From Acidobacteriota bacterium (GTDB taxonomy: Bacteria > Acidobacteriota > Terriglobia > Terriglobales > Acidobacteriaceae): DNA of 64,000 nt. The notes under the pieces are model-generated. The model worked only from the letters and a program-made list of their open reading frames with translations, was not told the origin of the DNA and ran no database searches. Of this stretch, positions 1-8,174 are shown piece after piece (the first letter of the stretch is position 1; each line of letters starts with the position of its first letter). The stretch lies in the NCBI GenBank assembly GCA_021778845.1, contig JAJYBU010000003.1:99921-163920 (forward strand), read 5' to 3'. The position numbers and the translations under genes are program-made.

Positions 1-1085
1 AGTCCGTCGTCGAGCGCAAGACCACCATCCCCATCCTCTCCAACTTCCTCTTCGAGGCCACCGTCGACGAACTCGGTGCGGGCAGGCTCACCATCACTGC
101 CACCGATCTCGACCAGTCCCTGCGAACTTCCTGCTCAGCAAAGGTGAAGAAGCCCGGCGCCTGCACCATCCCTGCTCGCAAGCTCTACGACTACATCAAA
201 CTCCTCGGCGATGGCGACATCTCGCTCAAGCTCATGGACAACCACTGGGTGCAGATCCGCTCCGGCCGCTCCAACACCAAGATGGTTGGCATGGCCCGCG
301 CCAACTTCCCCCAGGTCCCCGAGTTCCCCTCCGCCGGTGCCTACAAAATCTCCGCACCCGCCCTCGCCAACATGATCGCCAAGACCATCTTCGCCATCTC
401 CAACGAGGAGTCGCGCTACACCCTCAACGGAGCCCTGCTGGTCCTCAAGGCAGAGTCCATGGCCATGGTCGCGACCGATGGCCACCGCCTCGCCCACATC
501 GAAAAACTCGGCGAGAATCTCGAAGGCATCTCCGGCGAAAAGAAGACGCTGATCCCGCGCAAGGCCCTCGCTGAACTCTCCAGCCTGCTCTCTGCCTCCG
601 ACGTCGAGACCCTCGAATTCGGTGACGACGATCAGACCCTCTTCTTCCGCGTAGCCGGCCGCGTCTTAACCAGTCGCAAGCTCACCGGCCAGTTCCCCAA
701 CTACGAGGCCGTCCTCCCTCGCGACAACACCAAGTTTGTTATCGTGCGTTCGGAAGACCTCATGGCCAGCATCCAGCGCGTCGCCCAATTTGCCGACGAG
801 CGCTCTGGCGCCATCAAGATCCGTCTCGAGCAGAACGAGCTCAAGATCAGTGCTCAATCCACCGATGCCGGCGAGTCCGAAGACATCATCGAAACCCCCT
901 ACAACTACGACCCCATCGTCGTAGGCTTCAACAGCAGCTATCTGGTCGACTTCCTCCGCGCCACCGGTGTCCAGGGCGAAGTACGCCTCGAATTCAAGGA
1001 TGCCCAGTCCGCCGGCCAGATGCGTCCGGAAGATGCCAACGAAGACGTCAAGTATCGCTACATCCTCATGCCAATGCGCATCTGA
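1..1085 (+). CDS. dnaN: DNA polymerase III beta subunit (sliding clamp), 5' partial
   Basis: The reading frame is open from base 3 at the window edge, so the gene starts outside. About 360 residues are visible and the usual length is 365-375, so only some 10-15 residues are missing. The first visible stretch (VVERKTTIPILSNFL) is the conserved helix near the clamp N-terminus, and the C-terminus YRYILMPMRI is the family's typical ending. The protein forms the dimeric ring that tethers the replicative polymerase to DNA and binds partner proteins through their clamp-binding peptides. dnaN often lies close to dnaA and the origin, but nothing of dnaA is in view. Confidence 0.97.
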   Translation, partial: SVVERKTTIPILSNFLFEATVDELGAGRLTITATDLDQSLRTSCSAKVKKPGACTIPARKLYDYIKLLGDGDISLKLMDNHWVQIRSGRSNTKMVGMARANFPQVPEFPSAGAYKISAPALANMIAKTIFAISNEESRYTLNGALLVLKAESMAMVATDGHRLAHIEKLGENLEGISGEKKTLIPRKALAELSSLLSASDVETLEFGDDDQTLFFRVAGRVLTSRKLTGQFPNYEAVLPRDNTKFVIVRSEDLMASIQRVAQFADERSGAIKIRLEQNELKISAQSTDAGESEDIIETPYNYDPIVVGFNSSYLVDFLRATGVQGEVRLEFKDAQSAGQMRPEDANEDVKYRYILMPMRI

Positions 1086-1240
1086 GTTCCACCCGCACTC
1101 GCTCGCTTGTCAGTTTCACCATAATTTGGCCACCGCGGCCTGATCATGCCGAAATAAAACAAGACACTCCTCTGCGGTTTTTCGGGGGAAGAAAAAGCAT
1201 TGAGAGTTTCGCCTCGGTTTACCACTGGGGAGGCACTCCT

Positions 1241-2116
1241 CTATGCCTGCTTCGTATACCCCATGCCCGTCAGTACGCCACGCATAAAGGCGAAGCTGGT
1301 GCTCACGCCAGGCATCGGATCGTCGCCGTGGATTTCATATTCCAGGTCAACGAAGCCTTTGTACTTCGTGGCGACCAATGCCTCGAAGATGCCGCGTACG
1401 GGCATCAAACCTTCCCCTACGGCAACCTGGCTGTTCTTCTCTGTCGCATTGGCCAGGTCTTTCATGTGCACATTAAAGAGCCGCGGCCCTGCCGCGTGGA
1501 TGGCGTCAACAGGGTCCACCCCGGCACGCATCGTGTGGCCCACGTCGATGCAGCAACCCATGCGCGGATCCATCGTGCGCACCACCTTCAGCACATCCAG
1601 CGGCGAATGCCATATCTTGTCCTCCGGTCCATGGTTGTGAATCGCGAAGCGAATGTCATACTCCTTCACGAATTTCTCGATACGCGGCAAGGTCTCGGGC
1701 GTTGGGTCTCCGGCAACGATGACCTGGATGCCAGCCCGCTTGCAGTAGTCGAACTTGCTGCGAATATCATCGTCCTCGTCCTTCGGAAAGTAGATCGCAC
1801 CGGCGGCATGCAGTCGGATGCCCACGGCTGCGTAGTCGGCAAGCGCTGTGGCTTCCAGGGCCGGGTCCATCGGCAGATGATCTTTCACGTCCTTCGCGTT
1901 CAGCGCGCTGAGATTCAACTGCTTCATGTACGCGATCATCTGTGCGCGAGAGAATTCACGAAACGTATAGCTGGCAAGACCCAGCTTGATGGCAGTGGGC
2001 TCACCCTCCATTGCGTAGTCCTGTGCGACCGCAGACACCGAGCCAACAGTTGAGATGGCTGCCGCAGCCAGTGCGCTGTTGCGAAGAAAGTTTCTACGTG
2101 ACCTGTCGTAGTTCAT
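1241..2116 (-). CDS. Tat-exported sugar phosphate isomerase/epimerase (xylose isomerase-like TIM barrel)
   Basis: 291 residues. The N-terminus carries a twin-arginine motif (SRRNFLR) followed by an Ala-rich hydrophobic stretch, so the folded protein is probably exported to the periplasm. The rest is an AP-endonuclease-2/xylose-isomerase-type TIM barrel with likely metal-binding segments AIHNHG, IDVGHTMRAG, NVHMKDL and a late DLEYE. Family members isomerise or epimerise sugars or inositols; the substrate here cannot be read from sequence. It lies 90 bp downstream of a Tat-exported Gfo/Idh/MocA oxidoreductase on the same strand, a common pairing in Acidobacteriota and Planctomycetota, so the two probably form an operon. 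Confidence 0.85.
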   Translation of the reverse strand: MNYDRSRRNFLRNSALAAAAISTVGSVSAVAQDYAMEGEPTAIKLGLASYTFREFSRAQMIAYMKQLNLSALNAKDVKDHLPMDPALEATALADYAAVGIRLHAAGAIYFPKDEDDDIRSKFDYCKRAGIQVIVAGDPTPETLPRIEKFVKEYDIRFAIHNHGPEDKIWHSPLDVLKVVRTMDPRMGCCIDVGHTMRAGVDPVDAIHAAGPRLFNVHMKDLANATEKNSQVAVGEGLMPVRGIFEALVATKYKGFVDLEYEIHGDDPMPGVSTSFAFMRGVLTGMGYTKQA

Positions 2117-2206
2117 GGAACTCCTCTCACCGCATGGTTGGAAACCATCCTTATGCAGTGCAGCCCAGGTAGCGCTGCACTTCGAGCCGGAGCGACCCGC
2201 AGGCCG

Positions 2207-3529
2207 CTACAGATGCGGTGCCCAACCCTTCTCGTACTCGCGGCCCCACAGCTTCATCGCAGCCGGATCGGCCAGCACCTTGCCGTCCGCTGCATCGAGC
2301 CGCAACTCCCGGTTGACCTCCCATGCGATATTGGAAAGCTGCAGCATCGTCACCGCGACGTTACCCTGCGCCACCGGCTGGTGCAGCTTCTCGCCCTTTT
2401 GAATTCCGGCAATGAAGTTCGCAAAGTGCGCATCGGTCATGGAGTCCCGGCCAACGAGGTCGGCGGAACTGGTTGCGCTCGTGCCTGCTTTGTACTCGCT
2501 GAGCTTCCTGCCCTTCAGGTCGTAGACCTCATAGCCGTCGCGGTCAACGATCACCGCACCCGTGGTCCCCATCACCTCCACACCGCGGTCGCGGTTGAAG
2601 TACTTCATGCCATTACAGGACTTACCTTCCCAGGAGATCATTGCGTCATCGTAAGCGAAGCTCGTCACCATCGTGTCGTAGAACTGCCAGTCGTCCTTGA
2701 ACTGATACCGCCCTGCCGTCGAGGTGACACTGTTCGGATAGCCCACCCCAAGCGCCCAGCGCGCCACATCCACCTCGTGGGTCCCATTGTTCAGCGACTC
2801 ACCCGTGCCCCAGGTCTTGAACCAGTGCCAGTTGTAGGGCTGGACGTTGTCCTTGTACTCCTGCCGAGGCGCAGGCCCCTGGAACAGATCCCAATCCAGC
2901 GTCGCCGGAACCGGCACAACCTTCCCGTAGCCGATGGACTTGCGCACGTTCGAATACCAGGTCTTCGCAAAATAGGCGCGTCCGATCAGCCCCGCATGAA
3001 TCTTCTCGACAATCTCAATCGTGTGCGGAGACGAGCGTTGTTGCGAGCCCATCTGAACCAGCTTGCCGTACTTTTTCTGTGCCTCCACCAGGAGCGCGCC
3101 TTCAGCCGGATTATGCGAGCATGGCTTCTCGACGTACACATTTTTTCCTGCCTGCACTCCCAGGATCGCCATCGGTGCGTGCCAATGATCGGGTGTTGCG
3201 ATGGTGATCGCATCAATCTCTTTCATCGCAAGAACGTTCCGAAAGTCCTTCTCCCCGACAGGCTCTTCGCCCATCATCTGCGTCGCGCTGTCCACATACT
3301 TCTTCAGAATGTTGCTCTCAACATCGCACACATGGGAGATGCGGGCGTTGGCCTTGTTTGCCTTCAGTGCGGACAGGTGCGCATAGGCGCGACCGTTCAG
3401 CCCAATCACCGCGAAGTTCAGTCGGCTATTGGATCCGAGAATCTGTGCATAGCTCTTCGCTGTGCTGTTGATCGCCAGACCTGCGGTTCCAACTGCAAGG
3501 GCATCGATGAATTGACGGCGTGTGATCAT
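2207..3529 (-). CDS. Tat-exported Gfo/Idh/MocA family oxidoreductase
   Basis: 440 residues. It begins with a Tat-like leader (TRRQF, then a hydrophobic Ala/Gly stretch), then a Rossmann fold (FAVIGLNGRAYAHL) and the family signature EKPCSHNP that contains the conserved EKP lysine. The second half (GTGESLNNGTHEVDVARW) is the substrate domain with the usual histidine/aspartate pair. Such enzymes use a tightly bound NAD(P) cofactor to oxidise or rearrange sugars; exported members resemble glucose-fructose oxidoreductase. It is the upstream gene of the pair with the epimerase at 1241-2116. The substrate is unknown. Confidence 0.88.
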   Translation of the reverse strand: MITRRQFIDALAVGTAGLAINSTAKSYAQILGSNSRLNFAVIGLNGRAYAHLSALKANKANARISHVCDVESNILKKYVDSATQMMGEEPVGEKDFRNVLAMKEIDAITIATPDHWHAPMAILGVQAGKNVYVEKPCSHNPAEGALLVEAQKKYGKLVQMGSQQRSSPHTIEIVEKIHAGLIGRAYFAKTWYSNVRKSIGYGKVVPVPATLDWDLFQGPAPRQEYKDNVQPYNWHWFKTWGTGESLNNGTHEVDVARWALGVGYPNSVTSTAGRYQFKDDWQFYDTMVTSFAYDDAMISWEGKSCNGMKYFNRDRGVEVMGTTGAVIVDRDGYEVYDLKGRKLSEYKAGTSATSSADLVGRDSMTDAHFANFIAGIQKGEKLHQPVAQGNVAVTMLQLSNIAWEVNRELRLDAADGKVLADPAAMKLWGREYEKGWAPHL

Positions 3530-3969
3530 TAGGGCTCCGTAATGACTCGAGTTGATTCTCGTCTATTTCGCTGAGCGCGACAACCTGCCGTTCCCATGCG
3601 CTGGATCGTTGAATGTCTCAACGGAAACAAGCAGGTCTCACCGTACGGATCGGTACGCCTTATGGATTCAACAGCGTCTTCTCGCGTGATGCAATGAAGT
3701 CACTCGTAGCCAAAGCAATTTTTCTGCAACAGCAGAGCGAGGCATAGCTGACGATCGCAACCTCAACGATTCTCAGCAACATAAAAAGCTCTAACTCCGA
3801 GCTCCATAGTGGAGTTGTCTTTCAACTCACAACGCACAACATCATCCCGCTTGTTCCTCATTGCTTCACCGGGAATTCACCGCGCGCGAATCGACGCAGC
3901 GCAGCGAGAGGTGTACTCTTTGGACGCGTCTGAATCCCAGAGACGATACGATTCCAGAGAGGTTACGCC
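3530..3969. other. 440-bp divergent intergenic region
   Basis: This stretch separates the leftward oxidoreductase gene from the rightward DUF4197 gene and must hold both promoters. I see AT-richer sequence around 3700-3850 but no convincing gene, RNA or operator. Confidence 0.4.
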
Positions 3970-4737
3970 ATGAAGATCACTCCTTTATTTCATCTCCTGC
4001 TCACCGCATCGCTCCTCACGGGTCCTGTTGTCACCTTGGCGCAGATTCCAGGGTTAGGTTCTCTGGGTGGCGTCCTGAACGGCAACCAGACGGGTAACAC
4101 CGGCGGTATTCTCGGCGCCGGGTTGAGTGACTCGCAGATTGGTTCAGGGCTCAAGGAAGTACTTGCGGTCGGAACCCAGAAGGCGGTGAAGCTGGTCAGC
4201 GCGCCCGGTGGATATCTGGATAACCCCGCTATTCGGATCCCACTGCCCAAAGACGTTCAACCCGCTGAGCGGTTGTTGCGCGACGCCGGCCAGGGAGCCC
4301 GCGTCGACAACTTCGTCGCCAGCATGAACCACGCCGCCGAGAGCGCCGCGCCCGAGGCCGCCGGTATCTTCAGCGATGCCGTCAAGGCCATGACCATTGA
4401 CGATGCGCGCCGCCTGCTCAACGGTGGCGACACATCCATCACCGACTATTTTAAGGCGAAGACCAGCGACAAGCTCGCCGCCGCCTTCCGTCCCCACGTC
4501 GTAGCCGCCATGAAGACCAACGGAGTCGCCGACAAGTTCCAGGCCCTGCAGGGCTCCATGCCGAAACTGCCCTTCGGCCTCGGTGCCTCCAGCGGAGGAT
4601 TCGACATCAACACCTACGTCGTCAACGGCGCTCTGAACGGTCTGTTCTACATGCTGGGACAGCAGGAGAAGCAGATTCGCACCAACCCCGCCGCGCAGAC
4701 CACCAGTCTGCTCAAGCAGGTCTTCGGGAAGCCCTAG
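3970..4737 (+). CDS. DUF4197 domain-containing secreted protein
   Basis: 255 residues with a classical signal peptide (hydrophobic residues 7-22, ending near LAQ). After a Gly-rich linker comes a DUF4197 domain, recognised by LSDSQIGSGLKE, then GTQKAVKLVS, NPAIRIPLPKDVQ, AERLLRDAGQGARVD, TIDDARRLLNGGD and ITDYFKAKTSDKL. The family is widespread in Gram-negative bacteria and has no established function; the domain is mostly helical and presumably periplasmic. The ATG sits at the start of the signal peptide. It is a single gene with its own upstream region. Confidence 0.85.
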   Translation: MKITPLFHLLLTASLLTGPVVTLAQIPGLGSLGGVLNGNQTGNTGGILGAGLSDSQIGSGLKEVLAVGTQKAVKLVSAPGGYLDNPAIRIPLPKDVQPAERLLRDAGQGARVDNFVASMNHAAESAAPEAAGIFSDAVKAMTIDDARRLLNGGDTSITDYFKAKTSDKLAAAFRPHVVAAMKTNGVADKFQALQGSMPKLPFGLGASSGGFDINTYVVNGALNGLFYMLGQQEKQIRTNPAAQTTSLLKQVFGKP

Positions 4738-4883
4738 CACCGTTAGCCGATCGATTCGCGGACGTTCCGCGAATCGGTCACCTATCCGTCCTCTGCTATC
4801 TGAACTGTATGGCGTCGTTCGCACAGGGCAATCCACTCCGCGCTACAATTCCAGCCAGTCGCATCTTGAGATAGGGGATCTTC

Positions 4884-6428
4884 ATGAAATCGCGCCCGGT
4901 AAAAATCCTCCTTGCGGTCGTTGCCCTGGTCATCGTTGTTCTTGGGCTGCTTCCATTCCTCGTCAACGCCGACACCTTCCGCCCCATGCTGCAGGACCAG
5001 CTATCCAGTGCCCTTGGCCGCAGGGTGACCCTGAGCCATCTCAGCTTTTCTCTGCTCTCCGGCAGCATCGTCGCCAACGACATCTCCATTGCCGACGATC
5101 CCGCCTTCAGCACCTCGCCCTTCCTCGCAGCCAGGTCCCTGCACATCGGCGTTGAAGTAGGGCCGTTCCTCTTCCACCGCCAGGTGCGCATCACCAACCT
5201 CGCCATCGCCTCCCCAGCCATCCAGCTCATCCAGGATCAGCACGGCGTCTGGAACTTCTCCAGCATCGGCGGCGCAGCAGCAGCTCCGGAAACCCAGCAG
5301 CAGAGCACCATGCCGAACCTGACCATCGCTGACCTCAAGATCACCGACGGCAGCGCCACCGTCTCCACCATTCCGGCGACCGGCAAACCTTTCGTCTACT
5401 CCAAGTTGAACCTCAGCGTCCAGCAATTCTCTTTTGCCAGGTCCTTCCCCTTCCAGCTCTCCGCCAGCCTGCCCGGCGATGGCACCCTCACCCTCAGCGG
5501 AGCCGCCGGTCCGCTGGCGCAGAAGAACGCCGCCGACACGCCCTTCCACGCCACCCTGCAGCTCAAGCATCTTGACCCCGTCGCCGCCGGCATCATCGAG
5601 CCCAGCAAAGGCATCTCCATGATTGCCGACATCGATGCCCAACTCACCTCTGACGGCAACGCCCTCACCAGCTCCGGCAAGGTACAGGCCGCCCAGCTCA
5701 AGCTCGCCCCATCCGGCTCTCCCGCTCCCCATCCGGTCAACATCGACTACAACGTCTCCGACAACCTCGACGCACGCACCGGCCAGGTCTCCGACCTCGC
5801 GATCCACACCGGCGCGGTCGCTGTGCATATCGCCGGCAATTACCAGCTCACCCCCCAGGCAGTCCTGCTCGATCTCCACCTCGCCGCTCCCAATCTCCCC
5901 CTCGATCAACTTGAGGAGTTGCTGCCCGTGGTCGGCATTCACCTCCCCAGCGGCTCGTCCCTCCACGGCGGCACACTCACCGCCACCCTCGCCATCACCG
6001 GCCCGGCAACCGCTCCCACCATCGCCGGCCCCGTCGAGATCGACAACACCCAACTCGCCGGCTTCGACCTCGGCTCGAAGATCGGAGGTCTCAATCCCTT
6101 CGGCGGCGGCAACGGCGGCACCGCCATCCAGACCCTGCGCACCGTTGTGACGTCCACCCCGCAGTCGAATCAGTTCAGCAACATCTTCGCTTCGGTTCCC
6201 AGCATTGGCACGGCCAGCGGCAACGGCACCGTATTCCCCTCAGGAGCCCTCAACTTCAACCTCGTCGCCAAGCTCAGCACCACGTCTGGTGTGGGCGGCC
6301 TGGCCAATCAGGCAGCAAACTCCGTCGGCGGCTTCCTGGGCGGCTTCCTGCACAAGACGGTGAACGCCGGCGTCCCTCTCACCATCACCGGAACCTCCAG
6401 CAACCCCTCCATTCACGTCAAACTCTGA
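4884..6428 (+). CDS. AsmA family protein
   Basis: 514 residues. A single N-terminal membrane segment (about residues 6-25) is followed by an AsmA-type start: NADTFRPMLQDQLSSALGRRVTLSHLSFS, then a long beta-strand-rich periplasmic part. AsmA-like proteins belong to the repeating-beta-groove group implicated in lipid transport and outer-membrane assembly. The protein is shorter than TamB or YhdP and similar to small AsmA proteins of Acidobacteriota. The ATG is chosen because it starts the membrane anchor. A hairpin terminator follows at 6454-6489. Confidence 0.8.
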   Translation: MKSRPVKILLAVVALVIVVLGLLPFLVNADTFRPMLQDQLSSALGRRVTLSHLSFSLLSGSIVANDISIADDPAFSTSPFLAARSLHIGVEVGPFLFHRQVRITNLAIASPAIQLIQDQHGVWNFSSIGGAAAAPETQQQSTMPNLTIADLKITDGSATVSTIPATGKPFVYSKLNLSVQQFSFARSFPFQLSASLPGDGTLTLSGAAGPLAQKNAADTPFHATLQLKHLDPVAAGIIEPSKGISMIADIDAQLTSDGNALTSSGKVQAAQLKLAPSGSPAPHPVNIDYNVSDNLDARTGQVSDLAIHTGAVAVHIAGNYQLTPQAVLLDLHLAAPNLPLDQLEELLPVVGIHLPSGSSLHGGTLTATLAITGPATAPTIAGPVEIDNTQLAGFDLGSKIGGLNPFGGGNGGTAIQTLRTVVTSTPQSNQFSNIFASVPSIGTASGNGTVFPSGALNFNLVAKLSTTSGVGGLANQAANSVGGFLGGFLHKTVNAGVPLTITGTSSNPSIHVKL

Positions 6429-6453
6429 GTCCCATAGCCGCCTGCTCAGCCTT

Positions 6454-6489
6454 ATGCGACCGTCATGCCCTATGCAGTGACGGTCGCAT
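6454..6489 (+). terminator. Hairpin terminator after the AsmA-like gene
   Basis: A perfect 12-bp stem (ATGCGACCGTCA pairing with TGACGGTCGCAT) lies 25 bp after the stop codon and is followed by a short T-rich run (CAGTTTCTT). This fits intrinsic termination of the upstream gene. Confidence 0.65.
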
Positions 6490-6701
6490 CAGTTTCTTGC
6501 CGCGAACGCGGCAGCAGGATCGAGCCATCATGGGATCACCCCATCGCGACACCGAACCTGACCAATTCGAGGCCAGGGCTAACCCCTCGGCGGATCATCT
6601 CAGGGAAAGCCATTTCCCACGCCGCTCCGCATTTTCTTGCGTATCCGCCACCCAATCCCGGCAGGAACGCTTTATCCCCAGCCAAAACCACCAAAAGCGT
6701 T

Positions 6702-6717
6702 TGGTGCATCAATTGCT
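6702..6717 (+). promoter_or_regulatory. Sigma-54 (-24/-12) type promoter upstream of the PEP-CTERM gene
   Basis: The sequence TGGTGCATCAATTGCT matches the RpoN consensus (TGGCAC, five bases, TTGCW), with the invariant GG and GC in correct spacing. The predicted start point lies about 40 bp before the ATG at 6768. PEP-CTERM genes in other bacteria have been linked to RpoN and PrsK/PrsR control, which gives this match functional sense. Confidence 0.6.
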
Positions 6718-6767
6718 CGCCTTATGAGATCAGGGTATCTTGTCTCTTCCCTACAGGAGCAGTTCTT

Positions 6768-7436
6768 ATGATCAAACATCTCCCTTCGCTCGCGATTCTG
6801 GCAGTTGCGACCGGCATCTTTGCAGCCGCACCAGCCGCCCACGCCGATTCCCTCTACGGCCCACTCAGTGTCACTGTTTGGACTGGATCTACCGTCCCCA
6901 CGGAGGCATCACTTCCAACCCCCGGAGGCACACCCACCTTCACTTTCAACTACACAGGGCCCTTGGACTTCGTAAATAACACCATGAGCGCCAACACGTT
7001 TGGCGACTTCTTTGGATCCTACTCATCCGGCATCACTGGCCTGACTTCAGCGCAATTAACCACCCTCCTTGGCACCACGATGAGCACCAGCGGCTATGGG
7101 ATTACCAGCTACCTGTCATTCGTCGGCACCTACACGGGCGGCGGAGCTGTTAGCATCTCTCACGATGACGGTACCAGCTTGTATACCGGTACCGGCTATA
7201 TGAACAATGTAATCAGCAGCCCGAATCCCACCTCAGAGATCACTACCACCGGCACCCTGCCGATGGGAACCAACACCCCGTTTGACCTGATCTACGTCGA
7301 GGCGAACGGCGCTCCGGCCGACCTGGTCGTCACCGGGCTGTCCCCGGTACCTGAACCCGGCACCATCGGTCTCCTGGCTCTCGGCATGATCGGCCTCGGC
7401 GCCCTCATGTATCGCGGCTCGGCGTTCAACTCCTAG
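6768..7436 (+). CDS. PEP-CTERM sorting domain-containing secreted protein
   Basis: 222 residues from the ATG at 6768, which has an AGGAG ribosome binding site at 6755-6759; an upstream in-frame ATG exists but has no signal peptide behind it. The start gives a clean signal peptide (residues 1-27, cleavage after AHA). The middle is a Gly/Thr/Ser-rich beta-type domain, and the C-terminus has the tripartite PEP-CTERM signal: VPEPGTIGLLALG, a hydrophobic helix, then a short basic end (YRG). Such proteins are cut and anchored by exosortase, usually with exopolysaccharide production. No exosortase lies in the window. A sigma-54-like promoter is at 6702-6717. Confidence 0.85.
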   Translation: MIKHLPSLAILAVATGIFAAAPAAHADSLYGPLSVTVWTGSTVPTEASLPTPGGTPTFTFNYTGPLDFVNNTMSANTFGDFFGSYSSGITGLTSAQLTTLLGTTMSTSGYGITSYLSFVGTYTGGGAVSISHDDGTSLYTGTGYMNNVISSPNPTSEITTTGTLPMGTNTPFDLIYVEANGAPADLVVTGLSPVPEPGTIGLLALGMIGLGALMYRGSAFNS

Positions 7437-7528
7437 CCAACCCAACCCCCGTTCCGCCAGCAACGAACACCTGCAATCGTTACGGGCAAATGCGCTACGG
7501 TGAAAATAACCCGGCCTGACGGCCAGCA

Positions 7529-7565
7529 AACGAGCGGCGAATCCAACCCGGATTCGCCGCTCGTT
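7529..7565. terminator. Perfect 16-bp hairpin between convergent PEP-CTERM genes
   Basis: AACGAGCGGCGAATCC pairs perfectly with its complement across a 5-base loop. There is no strong T-run on the plus strand, while on the minus strand the stem is followed by TTTGC. It lies between a rightward and a leftward PEP-CTERM gene, so it may serve both directions. Confidence 0.55.
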
Positions 7566-7674
7566 CGTGAGTTAGCCCCTGCCGTCCGATTCTCCCGCGG
7601 GTTCTCGTGGCCTGTCCTCTTCGTATGTCCTTCGTTGCATCGACTAGGCCGGATGGCCCCGTCGGCCGGGAGCC

Positions 7675-8049
7675 TCAGGCGATGAATCTCCGCCGGATCA
7701 CGCCGGCCGCGCCCAGAATTCCGCTTCCGAGCAGAAACAGCGAGCTCGGCTCGGGCGTCGGAGCGACGGTCGTCATGCTGTCAATCAGGACGTTGTCGTT
7801 AGTAGAAGGCACCTCGCTCAGCGCTGTGACCGAGAGGTAATTGTCCCCTGTCGGCTTGCTGAGCGTCCCAGTGGTAAACGGGTTGGCGACCGGATTGTTG
7901 TATTGGGTGCAGCTCGATCCCAACACGCCCTGTGTTGCAGAAAAGCATACTTCGCTTGTATTTAGCCAACAATCTTCGCGGTTATCGACAGCCTCAGGGC
8001 TCAGCCAGGCGACGCCCGCCCTTCCATGTGCAACTCTTTGCATAGGCAA
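7675..8049 (-). pseudogene. Truncated PEP-CTERM protein (C-terminal remnant)
   Basis: The frame encodes up to 124 residues ending with a good PEP-CTERM signal (PTPEPSSLFLLGSGILGAA followed by RRR). No signal peptide is present in this frame or in any frame upstream before htpG. A PEP-CTERM protein without an export signal cannot reach exosortase, so this is most likely the 3' part of a decayed gene; residues from about WLNTSEVCF onward look genuine. A short intact gene with an unrecognised start is the alternative. Confidence 0.5.
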
Positions 8050-8162
8050 CGGGCCCGGGGCTACTCTCCCCCGAACCTCGCCTTCCCTCCATCACCTCGC
8101 GTCCGGCCCAGCGTTCTGCACTACTTCTTCCAGCCCTCACGGTCACATGTCCGGCCGGATTT

Positions 8163-8168
8163 TATAAT
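8163..8168 (+). promoter_or_regulatory. Consensus -10 box placing the transcript start at the htpG ATG
   Basis: A perfect TATAAT ends exactly six bases before the A of the htpG start codon, and no purine-rich ribosome binding site precedes that ATG. This geometry predicts a leaderless mRNA. No strong -35 box is visible 16-18 bp upstream, which lowers confidence. Confidence 0.45.
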
Positions 8169-8174
8169 GGACCC

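Noticed and set aside
5001..6053. 350-codon minus-strand frame inside the AsmA gene
   Set aside because: Its Gly/Val/Glu composition mirrors the plus-strand codons; the AsmA protein on the other strand has clear family sequence.
6465..6767. Upstream extension of the PEP-CTERM gene to an ATG at 6465
   Set aside because: The extra 101 residues include no signal peptide and run over the upstream terminator and promoter; the ATG at 6768 has a good ribosome binding site.
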